In this document: positions 13,675 through 23,994 of the stretch, piece after piece
Layout of the letters: the number at the start of each line of letters is the position of its first letter
Position numbering within the stretch: position 1 is the stretch's first letter
NCBI GenBank assembly: GCA_038251315.1
Contig: JBBSBK010000033.1
Coordinates: forward strand, 1-32,373
Reading direction: 5' to 3'
DNA from: JBBKXP01 sp038251315
GTDB lineage: Bacteria > Pseudomonadota > Alphaproteobacteria > Rhodobacterales > Rhodobacteraceae
DNA: 32,373 nt
Translations under genes and position numbers: made by a program
The notes under the pieces: model-generated
What the model was told of the DNA's origin: nothing
Databases searched by the model: none
The model's input: the letters and a program-made list of their open reading frames with translations, nothing else

Positions 13675-15459
13675 GTGCGCAGCATCGCCCTTGTGATCGG
13701 TCTGGCAGTCGGCGGCACGATGGCGCAGGGGCAGGAGGTGCAACTGATCGTACCCGGCGCACCTGACAGCCTGATAACGACGTTGCAGTCGGCGTCGCTG
13801 ATCTACGACCTGAAGGCCGACACCGAAACGACGGCATCGCCGCAGGATTACGTTGCCGCTGCCCGTGCCGATTATGCCCGTCTGCTGACCGGGCTTTATG
13901 CGCAGGGGTATTACGGCGGCACCATCTCGATCCTGCTGGACGGCCGCGAGGCGGCGGGGATTGCGCCGCTGGACGCGCCGACAGTGCTGAACAGCGTCAC
14001 CATCCAGGTGGTCCCCGGACCGCAGTTCACCTTTGGCCAGACCCGGATTGCACCGCTGGCCAGTGGCACCGAATTGCCTGCCGCCTTTGGCCCCGGCGAA
14101 ATCGCCCGGTCAGAGACGATCCGCGCCGCCGTCACTGCCAGCGTGAACGCGTGGGAGGATGCCGGCCATGCCAAGGCCGCGGCCGCTGGGCAGCAGATCA
14201 CCGCCCGGCATCCCGCCAACGTTCTGGACGTGCAGGTCGCCATCGCGCCGGGGCCGGAACTGACGTTCGGGGCGCTGACCGTCACCGGCAACGAGAACGT
14301 GCGCACCGCCCGGATCATAGATATCGCAGGCCTGCCGTCGGGCGAGGTTTACAGCCCTGACGATGTGGACCGCGCTGCCGCGCGGCTGCGCCGGACGGGG
14401 GCGTTTTCGTCCGTCGCGTTCGTCGAATCCGACACCATCGGGCCGAATGACACCCTGCCCTTCGAGGTGCAGGTGGTTGAACAAAAGCGCCGCCGTCTGG
14501 GCTTTGGCGCGGAACTGTCATCACTTGAAGGGCTGGCGCTGTCGGCCTTTCTGCTGAACCGCAACCTGCTGGGCGGGGCAGAGCGGCTGCGCTATGACGC
14601 TGAAATCGCCGGGATCGGTGGTGGCACGGGGGGCATCGATTACAGTCTGGGCGTCAGTTTCCTGCGGCCGCGCACATTCAACGTTGATACCGATCTTTAT
14701 GCCAACGCCAAGATCGAACAGCGCGACGAGCCGGATTATTTCATCAACAAGTTTTCGGCAGCTGTCGGCCTGAATCGGCTGATCGGCACCGATCTGACGG
14801 TCAGCGGCGGCATTGGCTTTGAAACCGCCGAGGTTGACGACGGCTTGGGCCTGCGTCGTTATACCATCCTGACCTTGCCGATTACCGGTACGCTGGACCG
14901 GCGCGACGATCCGCTGGACGCCAAGGCGGGGTATTATATCGACGCCGAAGTGACGCCGTTCGTCGGATTGACCGGGTCAGATAGCGGGGCGCGTCTGTAT
15001 GCCGACGCGCGGGTCTATCGCAGCTTTGGCGCAGACCAAAGAGTGACGCTGGCGTTTCGCGGCCAGGTCGGATCGCTGCTGGGTGCGAGTGCGGCAAGTT
15101 CACCGACCGATTTCCTGTTCTATTCGGGCGGCGGCGGGTCGGTGCGCGGGCAGGCCTATCAGTCGCTGGGTGTCGATGTGGGCGGCGTCACGGTCGGCGG
15201 CCTGTCGTTGTTCAACGCCTCGGTCGAGGCGCGGGTGCAGGTGCGGCCAAAGATCGGCATCGTCGGGTTTTACGATTATGGCTATGTCAGCCCCGGTTCG
15301 ACGCCGCTGACCGGCGGGAATGACCACGCAGGGGCTGGGATCGGGGTGCGCTATGCCACCAGGATCGGGCCGATCCGGCTGGATCTGGCGACCCCGGTGT
15401 CGGGTGCGGACGCGGGCGGATCGGTGCAGATCTACATCGGTATCGGGCAGTCGTTCTGA
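13675..15459 (+). CDS. tamA: TamA, Omp85-family outer-membrane assembly protein
   Basis: A 594-residue outer-membrane protein of the translocation and assembly module. Residues 1-20 are a signal peptide (MRSIALVIGLAVGGTMAQG). POTRA-type repeats follow (blocks TIQVVPGPQFTFGQTRI and ALTVTGNENVRTARII...LRRTGAFSSVAFVE), then a 16-strand-type Omp85 barrel from about residue 280. The barrel has the lid-loop VRG motif in GGSVRGQAYQS, and the protein ends with a C-terminal Phe (IGIGQSF) recognised for outer-membrane insertion. The start is GTG at 13675, with AGGGATG 9 bases upstream; it directly opens the signal peptide. The stop overlaps the tamB ATG (TGATG). The short periplasmic part and the partner gene distinguish it from BamA. 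Confidence 0.92.
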   Translation: MRSIALVIGLAVGGTMAQGQEVQLIVPGAPDSLITTLQSASLIYDLKADTETTASPQDYVAAARADYARLLTGLYAQGYYGGTISILLDGREAAGIAPLDAPTVLNSVTIQVVPGPQFTFGQTRIAPLASGTELPAAFGPGEIARSETIRAAVTASVNAWEDAGHAKAAAAGQQITARHPANVLDVQVAIAPGPELTFGALTVTGNENVRTARIIDIAGLPSGEVYSPDDVDRAAARLRRTGAFSSVAFVESDTIGPNDTLPFEVQVVEQKRRRLGFGAELSSLEGLALSAFLLNRNLLGGAERLRYDAEIAGIGGGTGGIDYSLGVSFLRPRTFNVDTDLYANAKIEQRDEPDYFINKFSAAVGLNRLIGTDLTVSGGIGFETAEVDDGLGLRRYTILTLPITGTLDRRDDPLDAKAGYYIDAEVTPFVGLTGSDSGARLYADARVYRSFGADQRVTLAFRGQVGSLLGASAASSPTDFLFYSGGGGSVRGQAYQSLGVDVGGVTVGGLSLFNASVEARVQVRPKIGIVGFYDYGYVSPGSTPLTGGNDHAGAGIGVRYATRIGPIRLDLATPVSGADAGGSVQIYIGIGQSF

Positions 15460-18400
15460 TGCGCGCGCTTTTGATCTTCTGGCTGCTGATCGCCCCTTTT
15501 GCCGCCGTCGCCCAAGGCACGGCGCAAGAGGAAGCCGACAAATCCTATCTGGCCAGCCTGATTTCCGACAACCTGTCGGGGGCCGGGCGCGAGGTGCTGA
15601 TCTACGGCTTTGCCGGCGCGTTGAGTTCGCGGGCAACGATTGACAGGTTGACCGTGGCCGACGCGGAAGGTGTTTGGCTGACGCTGGAAGGAGTCGTATT
15701 CGACTGGAACCGGGCCGCTCTGCTGCGCGGGGCCATCGACATTCAGGAAATGTCGGCCACCCGAATCGGGATCGCCCGCCTGCCCAGTGTCGACGATGGA
15801 ACGATGCCATCGGTCGAGGCCAAGCCGTTTCAACTGCCCGATTTGCCGGTGTCGGTCAATATCGAGACGCTGTCGGTCGAGACCATTGCGTTGGGCGCGC
15901 CGCTGTTGGGCGAACCTATCGACCTGTCCCTGACCGGCAAGGTCGGCCTTTCGGGTGGCGAGGGCAGTGCGACGATCAGTGCCGAGCGCCTGAACGGCCA
16001 GACCGGCAGTTTCGAGATCGCCGCCAGTTATTCCAACGATACCAATATTCTGGGCCTGACGATGAATGTGGTCGAGGCCGAGGATGGCATCGTCGCCCGT
16101 CTGCTTGACCTGCCGGGCCGCCCGTCGGTGCGTCTGGCACTGGACGGGACCGCGCCAGTGTCGGACTATGCCGCGACGCTGACGATCGCCACCGACGGGA
16201 CCGAGCGGCTGAACGGTGAACTCGGCCTGACCACGGTGGCGGATGACACCCCCGAGACCGCCCCGGAGCGCCGGTTCAGACTGGACGTGGGCGGCGATGT
16301 GACGGCCCTGTTTGCGCCGCAATATCAGAAATTCTTTGGCAACGATGTGGCGCTTGTCACCAGCGGCAGCCGTGACGGCGAAGGCCGCATCACTCTGGAC
16401 CAGTTGGACCTGCGCACCCAGTCCCTGCGACTGGCCGGTGCGGCGGTGATCGGCCCGGATCGCTGGCCCGAAAGTTTCAGCCTGACGGGCGATCTGGGGA
16501 ATGCCGATGGCAGTGCCGTGCTGCTGCCGCTGGGCGGGCCGGAGACGTTCGTGCAGTCGGCCAGCCTTGATCTGCAATTCGATGCCGCCGACAGCGACAA
16601 ATGGACCGTGGCCGCCGTTTTGAACGAACTTGACCGCCCCGGCCTGGGTATCGACCAACTGAAACTGAACGGCATCGGCCTGATTACCCCCGCCGAAGGG
16701 GCCGCTATCGGGCAGGTCGCGGGCGACATCACTTATAGCGCGACCGGACTGACGCTGGATGATGCGGGTATGGCCGATGCGTTCGGCGACCGGATCGACG
16801 GCACGCTGGTGTTTCGCCGCCAAGAGGGTGAACCGGTGATCATCGACGAATTCACCCTTGCGGGACCGGGCGTCGCGGCGCGGCTGGACGGCACGATTGC
16901 CGGGCCGGATGATGGCTATCGCATCGACACCACCTTGACCCTGCAGGCCGAGGCGCTGGCGCGGTTTGCCGCCCTGACCGGGCAAAACCTGGCGGGGGCG
17001 GCGGACCTGACTGTCGTCAGCACGATCATCCCGCTGGATCGCAGTTTCAGCGCCGACGTGTCCGGCACGACGACCGATCTGCAAACCGGGATTGCCCAGC
17101 TTGACCCGCTGTTGCGCGGGGCCGGGACGATTGCGCTGAATGCCGCCCGCGATGCCGACGGAACACGGATCGAGGGGCTCGCGATCACCACGCCCGAGGT
17201 CGAACTGACCGCCGACGTCGATCTGTCCGATGGCGCGAGCAAGGCGGTGGCAGACCTGGCGATCGCCAATATCGGGTTGATCGTGCCTGACCTGACAGGC
17301 CCTGCAACCGTCATGGTCGATCTGGAGCGGGCCGAGGCGGGGGCGATCAAGGTCAATGCAACAGCCGATGTCGCGGCCGCGATACTGACGGTCGAGGCGC
17401 GCAGCGATGACGATGCGGTGACGTTTGACATCGACACGACGCTGGACGCCAGCGACCTGTCGCAGTTCGCCGGACTGGCTGACTATGACCTGCGCGGCGC
17501 GGCGGTGGTGCAGGTGGCGGGCACTATTGCGGTCGATCTGATGACCCTTGATCTGGGTATTACCGCGCAGACCCGCGATCTGGGCGTTGGGATTGCCCAG
17601 CTTGACCCACTGCTGCGCGGTGCGGGCACACTGTCGGCCCAAGTGGTCCGCGTTGGCGACGCCTTTGCGCTGAACAGTCTTGTCGTCAGCACGCCGGCCC
17701 TTGGGTTGCTGGGTGCGGTCGATATCGGCCCGAACGGCGACAGTGCCGAGGTTAGCCTGACGATTACCGATCTGGCTCCGGTCATGGCGGGCTTGTCGGG
17801 GCCTGCCAGTCTGACTGCCAGCGGGACACGCAGCCCTGATGGGGCGATCGACGCGAACGCCAATCTGGCGGCCTTGGGTGCGCGGGTCATTCTGGACGCC
17901 ACCCGCCCCGCCGCGGGCGCGCCGTTTGCCGTCAACGCGACGGCGACTGCGGCGGACTTGTCGCGGTTGTCAGCACTGACCGGACAGAGCCTGCGCGGGT
18001 CGCTGGACGCCACCGTCAGCGGCGATATGAGCGGCGATTTCAGCACGTTTGACCTGAGCGTCGATGCACAGACCGGGAACCTTGGCATCGGCGTGCCGAC
18101 GGTGGATGCCCTGATCGGCGGCGCAGGACGGATCAGCGGCCAGTTCAAACGCCCCGACAGCGGCGGGCTGAACGTCACGGATCTGTCGGTTGCATTCCCG
18201 AACCTGCGTGCCACCGCCGACCTGAACGGGGCCGACAGTGGCGCGGGTCAGGGGCGGTTCGATGCGACGATCCCCAATATCGGCGTGTTGACCGATGAGC
18301 TGAGCGGCCCGTTGACCGCCAGCGGCACCGCCAACCGCGCGGCCGACGGAGTCTGGACCATCGACACCGACGCGACCGGGCCGGGTGGCACCAATGCCGC

Positions 18401-19727
18401 CGTGAACGGGCAGATCGGCGCGGGCGGCAATCTGGCGCTGAACGCCACCGGGTCGGTGCCGCTGGGCTTGCTGAACGGCGTGCTGGAACCGCGCCGGTTG
18501 CGCGGCACCGCAACGTTTGATTTAGGCATCAATGGCCCGGCATCGCTGAACGCGATCAGCGGCACGGTGCGCACCAGTGACGCGCGGCTGGCCGACCCCA
18601 GGCTGGGCGAAGCGCTGGAAGGTATTGCCGCGACAATCACGCTCGACAACGGGACCGCACAGGTCGATGTGACCGCACAGGTGGTGAGCGGTGGCAGGAT
18701 CAGCGTCAACGGAGGCGTCGGGTTGTCGGGCGGCTATCCGGCCAACCTGACCGTGCAGCTCGACAGCGTCACCTTACGCGATCCGCAGCTTTATGAAACC
18801 ACGGTCAACGGGCAGATCGGCGTTGACGGGCCGCTGGCCGGCGGGGCGCAGATTGCCGGCGTGCTGACCCTTGGCGAGACCGAAATTCAGGTGCCATCGT
18901 CGGCTGTCGGGGCGTTGGGAAAATTGCCCGATGTGACACATGTGGGTGCCCCCGCTGACGTGCGCCAGACGCTGGACCGGGCCGGAATCGGGACCGCAGC
19001 GCAGGCGACGACACAGACGCGCGGCCCGGTCTATCCGATTGATATCACGATCAACGCCCCGGCGCGGATTTTCGTGCGCGGACGGGGTCTTGACGCCGAA
19101 CTCGGGGGGACGCTGACGCTGGGTGGAACCACTGCCAACGTCATCCCGCAGGGCCAGTTCGACCTGATCCGCGGGCGGTTGAGCATTCTGAACCAGCGGT
19201 TCGATCTGACCGAAGGCTATGCGGCGCTGCAAGGCGGGTTCGTGCCGTTCATCCGGCTGGTGGCAACGACGACAGCGGCCACCGGCACCGTCATCAACAT
19301 CGTCATCGAAGGCCCGGCGAACGAACCGACGGTCACATTCACGTCGAACCCCGAATTGCCGCAGGACGAGATTTTGGCGCAGCTTATATTCGGCCGCGAC
19401 CTGTCTTCGATCAGCCCGTTGCAGGCGGTGCAACTGGCCTCAGCCGTCGGCACGCTGGCCGGGCGCGGCGGCACCGGATTGGTCGATCAGTTCCGTCAGG
19501 GTCTGGGGCTGGACGATTTCGACATCACGTCGGACGCCGACGGCAACGCCGCCGTGCGGGCGGGCAAGTATCTGTCTGAGAACGTTTATACTGACGTGAC
19601 CCTCGGCGCAGATGGGTCTGCCGACGTGACGATCAATCTGGACGTTACCGACAATCTGACCGCGCGCGGCAGTGTCGGGTCGGATGGAGATACCCGGCTG
19701 GGTATCTTTTACGAGCGCGACTACTGA
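15459..19727 (+). CDS. tamB: TamB, inner-membrane anchored translocation/assembly module protein
   Basis: A 1422-residue AsmA/TamB-superfamily protein spanning the periplasm. An N-terminal hydrophobic segment (about 1-17) acts as signal or anchor. A long beta-rich groove follows, built of degenerate repeats, and the C-terminal DUF490 domain covers about the last 350 residues (APARIFVRGRGLDAELGGTL, LPQDEILAQLIFGRDLS). Three tandem modules of about 165-167 residues are visible: TGIAQLDPLLRGAGT near codon 544, GVGIAQLDPLLRGAGT near 711 and GIGVPTVDALIGGAG near 876, the first two alike even in DNA. TamB is thought to work with TamA and to conduct lipids or help insert outer-membrane proteins. It is coupled to tamA by a one-base overlap; the pair has no other operon member. 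Confidence 0.93.
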   Translation: MRALLIFWLLIAPFAAVAQGTAQEEADKSYLASLISDNLSGAGREVLIYGFAGALSSRATIDRLTVADAEGVWLTLEGVVFDWNRAALLRGAIDIQEMSATRIGIARLPSVDDGTMPSVEAKPFQLPDLPVSVNIETLSVETIALGAPLLGEPIDLSLTGKVGLSGGEGSATISAERLNGQTGSFEIAASYSNDTNILGLTMNVVEAEDGIVARLLDLPGRPSVRLALDGTAPVSDYAATLTIATDGTERLNGELGLTTVADDTPETAPERRFRLDVGGDVTALFAPQYQKFFGNDVALVTSGSRDGEGRITLDQLDLRTQSLRLAGAAVIGPDRWPESFSLTGDLGNADGSAVLLPLGGPETFVQSASLDLQFDAADSDKWTVAAVLNELDRPGLGIDQLKLNGIGLITPAEGAAIGQVAGDITYSATGLTLDDAGMADAFGDRIDGTLVFRRQEGEPVIIDEFTLAGPGVAARLDGTIAGPDDGYRIDTTLTLQAEALARFAALTGQNLAGAADLTVVSTIIPLDRSFSADVSGTTTDLQTGIAQLDPLLRGAGTIALNAARDADGTRIEGLAITTPEVELTADVDLSDGASKAVADLAIANIGLIVPDLTGPATVMVDLERAEAGAIKVNATADVAAAILTVEARSDDDAVTFDIDTTLDASDLSQFAGLADYDLRGAAVVQVAGTIAVDLMTLDLGITAQTRDLGVGIAQLDPLLRGAGTLSAQVVRVGDAFALNSLVVSTPALGLLGAVDIGPNGDSAEVSLTITDLAPVMAGLSGPASLTASGTRSPDGAIDANANLAALGARVILDATRPAAGAPFAVNATATAADLSRLSALTGQSLRGSLDATVSGDMSGDFSTFDLSVDAQTGNLGIGVPTVDALIGGAGRISGQFKRPDSGGLNVTDLSVAFPNLRATADLNGADSGAGQGRFDATIPNIGVLTDELSGPLTASGTANRAADGVWTIDTDATGPGGTNAAVNGQIGAGGNLALNATGSVPLGLLNGVLEPRRLRGTATFDLGINGPASLNAISGTVRTSDARLADPRLGEALEGIAATITLDNGTAQVDVTAQVVSGGRISVNGGVGLSGGYPANLTVQLDSVTLRDPQLYETTVNGQIGVDGPLAGGAQIAGVLTLGETEIQVPSSAVGALGKLPDVTHVGAPADVRQTLDRAGIGTAAQATTQTRGPVYPIDITINAPARIFVRGRGLDAELGGTLTLGGTTANVIPQGQFDLIRGRLSILNQRFDLTEGYAALQGGFVPFIRLVATTTAATGTVINIVIEGPANEPTVTFTSNPELPQDEILAQLIFGRDLSSISPLQAVQLASAVGTLAGRGGTGLVDQFRQGLGLDDFDITSDADGNAAVRAGKYLSENVYTDVTLGADGSADVTINLDVTDNLTARGSVGSDGDTRLGIFYERDY

Positions 19728-19730
19728 CGC

Positions 19731-19955
19731 TTAAAGATACATGTAGGGCGCGAAAATCCGGTTGACCTCGGCGCTGCGGGTCGTGCCTTTGGCGGCAAGG
19801 CCGGCGTCGGTTTGGGCATTGAGGTGACGGACCGCGTTCATCCGCGAACCGGAGTCGCCCAGAACGATCAGAAAGTTCAAGGTGGCGGTGAACGGACGCG
19901 CAAGTGCGGCCCAGAAACCGTGGGACTGTGTGGTGGTCGTATCGGCATAAGCCAT
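19731..19955 (-). CDS. small conserved-looking protein, 74 aa, DUF1127-like layout
   Basis: A short protein beginning MAYADTTTTQSHGFWAALA, with a moderately hydrophobic stretch (FTATLNFLIVLGDS, 22-35) and a basic/helical C-terminal half (RMNAVRHLNAQTDAGLAAKG) ending IFAPYMYL. The pattern of an RxxAVxxLNAxTDxxLAxxG segment resembles small DUF1127-type proteins of alphaproteobacteria, but I cannot assign it firmly. A strong ribosome site (AGGAGT, 7 bases before ATG 19955) supports real translation. It converges on tamB with 3 bases between stop codons and stands alone; the 128 bases upstream separate it from the opp operon, whose last gene lies on the same strand. Confidence 0.72.
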   Translation of the reverse strand: MAYADTTTTQSHGFWAALARPFTATLNFLIVLGDSGSRMNAVRHLNAQTDAGLAAKGTTRSAEVNRIFAPYMYL

Positions 19956-20083
19956 GTGGAAACTCCTGTGCCGGGCAATTGGCGCGGCGGCGTTGGTTGT
20001 TTCCTCCCTGCCCTTTCAAATAGGCAATGGATCGCCAAGGGCCAGCGCCAAAGGGCGATAGCCGCCATGCGCGCGGTGCAGGG

Positions 20084-21090
20084 CTAGGCCGATACCGCCA
20101 GCACATCGGCAGGCGCGTGGTAGGGGCAGGCGACACGGTGCCCGGCCCCAAGGTCAAGCATCGGCGGGCGATCGACGGCGCAGTCGGGTTGCGCCTTGGG
20201 GCAGCGGGTGCGGAACACGCAACCGGATGGGGGCGACAATGGCGAGGGCAGTTCGCCCGTCAGGATCGGACGTTTGCGGGCCTTTTCCAGCTTTGGGTCG
20301 GGGATTGGGACCGATGAAATCAGCGCTTGGGTATAGGGATGTTCGGGCCGCGTCGTCAGGGTGCGTGCATCGGCCTTTTCCATCGCCCGGCCCAGATACA
20401 TCACGACGATCTGGTCGCTGATGTGTTTCACCACGCTGAGGTCATGGGCGATGAAGATCATCGACAGGCCCATGTCGCGTTGCAGTTCCATCAGCAGGTT
20501 GATGACCTGCGCCTGCACCGACACATCGAGCGCCGAGACGGGTTCGTCGCAGATCACCAGTTTCGGTTTCAGGATCAGGGCGCGGGCAATGCCGATCCGC
20601 TGACACTGGCCGCCGGAAAATTCGTGCGGATAGCGGTTGATGAGGTTGGGCAACAGGCCGACCCGCTCCATCAGGGCGGCGACGCGTTTGCGCACCTCGG
20701 CCTTGGGTGTTCCGGGTTCGTGGGTGACGAGCGGTTCGGCGATAATCTCGCCGACCGGCATCCGGGGGTTCAGCGCGGCCAGTGGGTCTTGGAAGATCAT
20801 CTGCACGTCGCGCCGATGCACCCGGCGCTGGGTCGATGACATCGCGGCGAGGTCTTTGCCCTCGAAATCAATCTCGCCGCCCGAAGTCGGCAAGGTGCCG
20901 ACAATGGCGCGCGCCAGCGTCGATTTGCCGGACCCGGATTCGCCGACGACGCCCAGACATTCGCCTGTTGTCAGGTCGAAGCTGATCCCGTTGACGGCGT
21001 GCAGTTTGCGTGGCGGGGTCCACGGCCAGGACCCGGGGCGGCGCACGTCGAAGGTGACGGACAGGTCTTTGACGGACAGGATGGTGGACA

Positions 21091-21091
<1 letters not shown>
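20084..21091 (-). CDS. oppF: oligopeptide ABC transporter ATP-binding protein OppF
   Basis: A 335-residue ATPase subunit at the cytoplasmic face. Walker A is GESGSGKST, the signature is FSGGQCQRIGIARAL with the Cys found also in E. coli OppF, Walker B is LVICDEPVSALD, and the switch His is in IFIAHDLSVVKH. The C-terminal extension has Cys residues in GCVFRTRCPKAQPDC and ACPYH, a pattern linked to an iron-sulfur cluster in related dipeptide transporters. The ATG at 21091 overlaps the oppD stop by one base. It is the last gene of the opp operon. The insertion RRPGSWPWTPPRK after strand 1 is typical for OppF/DppF. Confidence 0.94.
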
Positions 21092-22053
<962 letters not shown>

Positions 22054-22983
22054 CTAGCGATCCTTGGGATCAAGTGCGTCGCGCAGACCGTCGCCGACGA
22101 AGAAGAAGGCGAACAGCGTCACCACGAAAAAGAACAGCGGGAACAGCAACTGCCAGATCACGCCGTATTGCATCTGGCTGGCGCCTTTGGAAATCAACGC
22201 GCCAAGTGAGGTCGCGGGTTCCTGCACCCCCAGCCCCAGAAAGCTGATGAAGCTTTCGGTGATGATGAGGCCGGGGATCAGCAAGGTCGCATAGACCACG
22301 ACGATGCCGAGCAGGTTGGGGACGATGTGGCGCATGATGATCCGCATCGGGCGCACGCCTGTGGCCACGGCGGCCTCGACGAATTCCTTGTTCTTGATGG
22401 TCAGGGTCTGGCCGCGCACGATGCGCGACATGTCGAGCCACGAGATCAGCCCGATGCCGATGAACAGCATTGTGATCGACCGCCCGAACATGACCAGCAT
22501 CAGGATCAGCACGAACATGAACGGGATCGACATCAGGATATCGACGATCCGCATCATGATCTGGTCGGTGCGCCCACCGAAATAGCCCGATGTCGCGCCG
22601 TAAAGCGTGCCGACCACCACCGCCACGCCCGCCCCGACGAGCCCGACCAGCAGCGAAATCCGCGTGCCTTGCACGGTGCGGGCGAACAGGTCGCGGCCCA
22701 GATCGTCAAGGCCGAAGTAGTGGCCGTTTTCGAACGACGGTGCGCCGGTGCTGGCGATGTTGCCCATCCGCGCCCAGTCAATTTCCTCGTTGCTCCACGC
22801 CGCAAAGAAATTGCCGAAGAACGCGAACAGGCAGATCGCGATCAGGACGACCAGCGACACCACCGCCGCCTTGTTCTGCGAATACCGCCGCGCCGCGTCT
22901 GACCAGAGCGAGCGGCCCTTGACCGGGGCCAGCAGCGCCGCACCGGCGACGCCTGCCATCACGACCTTGTCGGGATAAACCAA
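22054..22983 (-). CDS. oppC: oligopeptide ABC transporter permease OppC
   Basis: About 309 residues with six membrane segments; very similar throughout to E. coli OppC (GRSLW.DAARR near the N-terminus, GHYFGLDDLGRDLFAR, SWLDMSRIVRGQTL, EAAVATGV...IIMRHIVPN as the EAA loop contacting the ATPases, and the C-terminus GDGLRDALDPKDR). The start is unsettled: TTG at 22983 has GGGGG upstream and gives about 22 residues before GRSLW, as in E. coli (20); ATG at 22959 gives a version eight residues shorter with AAGG upstream. The gap to oppB is 10 bases with the TTG start. It forms the pore with OppB. Confidence 0.93.
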   Translation of the reverse strand: MVYPDKVVMAGVAGAALLAPVKGRSLWSDAARRYSQNKAAVVSLVVLIAICLFAFFGNFFAAWSNEEIDWARMGNIASTGAPSFENGHYFGLDDLGRDLFARTVQGTRISLLVGLVGAGVAVVVGTLYGATSGYFGGRTDQIMMRIVDILMSIPFMFVLILMLVMFGRSITMLFIGIGLISWLDMSRIVRGQTLTIKNKEFVEAAVATGVRPMRIIMRHIVPNLLGIVVVYATLLIPGLIITESFISFLGLGVQEPATSLGALISKGASQMQYGVIWQLLFPLFFFVVTLFAFFFVGDGLRDALDPKDR

Positions 22984-22993
22984 ATCGCGCCCC

Positions 22994-23917
22994 CTAATAG
23001 CGGATCTTGGGGTCGATCCATGCATACAGGACGTCGACCACAAGGTTGAAAACGATCGTCAGGACGCCGATCAGGATGGTGATGCCCATCATCACGGAAT
23101 AATCGCGGTTGAACGCCGAATTGACGAAATAGAGGCCGATGCCGCCGGTCGAGAAATAGACATCGACCACAACCGACCCGGTTATCATCAGCACAAAGGC
23201 CGGCCCAAGAAAGGACAGGACCGGCAGCATCGCCAGTTTCAGCGCGTGTTTCCAGATGATCCGATGCATAGGCACGCCCTTGGCCCGCGCGGTGCGGATG
23301 AACCCGGCGGTCATCACCTCGAGCATGGACGAGCGGGTGATCCGCGCGATGGACGCCATGTAGGAGGTCGAGAGGGCGATGACCGGCATCACCAGATATT
23401 GCCACTCGCCGCCGTTCCACCCACCACCGGGCAACCAGCCGAGCCAGAGGGTGAACAGCAGCACCAGCATCGGGGCGAGGACGAAGTTGGGCAGCGCCTG
23501 TGCCCCGACCGAGATGCCCACCGCCAGATAGTCGATCCATGTGTTTTGCCGGATCGCCGCGACGACGCCCAAGGCGACCCCGACGATGACCGCGATCAGG
23601 AACGACCAGAAGCCGTAGGTCAGCGTCACCGGAAAGCCAGCACCGATGATGTCGGCGACGCTGCGGTCCTTGTATTTGAACGAGGGGCCGAAATCGAAAT
23701 GCGCGACGATGTTCCAGATATAAGTGGTGATCTGACGCCAATAGGGCTGATCCAGCCCGTATTTCGCGGTGATATTGGCCAGCACGGCGGGCGGCAGCGG
23801 GCGTTCGGAATTGAACGGGCCGCCGGGGGCGGAAAACATCAGCGCGAAGGATACGATGACGAGGACCAGAATGGTCGGGATGGCGACGGCAAGGCGTCGG
23901 ACGACGAAACTGAACAT
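22994..23917 (-). CDS. oppB: oligopeptide ABC transporter permease OppB
   Basis: A 307-residue permease, almost the same length as E. coli OppB (306). It begins MFSFVVRRLAVAIPTILVLV with the first membrane helix, followed by a periplasmic region (GGPFNSERPLPPAVLANI...KYGLDQPYW) and five further helices. The EAA loop is visible as RTARAKGVPMHRIIWKHALK, and the end reads LYAWIDPKIRY, as in the family. A stem-loop in the 77 bases to oppA separates it from the binding-protein gene. Confidence 0.95.
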   Translation of the reverse strand: MFSFVVRRLAVAIPTILVLVIVSFALMFSAPGGPFNSERPLPPAVLANITAKYGLDQPYWRQITTYIWNIVAHFDFGPSFKYKDRSVADIIGAGFPVTLTYGFWSFLIAVIVGVALGVVAAIRQNTWIDYLAVGISVGAQALPNFVLAPMLVLLFTLWLGWLPGGGWNGGEWQYLVMPVIALSTSYMASIARITRSSMLEVMTAGFIRTARAKGVPMHRIIWKHALKLAMLPVLSFLGPAFVLMITGSVVVDVYFSTGGIGLYFVNSAFNRDYSVMMGITILIGVLTIVFNLVVDVLYAWIDPKIRY

Positions 23918-23948
23918 GGCGCAGACCCCGCAAGGAAAAGGGCAGTCT

Positions 23949-23979
23949 GCCGCGCCTCCCGATAACCGGGGGGCGCGGC
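23949..23979. terminator. oppA-oppB intergenic stem-loop
   Basis: GCCGCGCC (23949-23956) pairs with GGCGCGGC (23972-23979); the loop holds a further CCC/GGG pairing. It lies 15 bases after the oppA stop on the minus strand. No T-run follows directly, so it is more likely an mRNA-stabilising or partly terminating hairpin that gives more binding protein than permease. Confidence 0.6.
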
Positions 23980-23994
23980 GTCAGATGCGACCGA

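Noticed and set aside
15432..17642. Long open frame (736 codons) on the minus strand opposite tamA/tamB
   Set aside because: Antisense shadow of the high-GC tamB gene; no ribosome site, and composition rich in Arg, Gln, His and Gly without recognisable domains.
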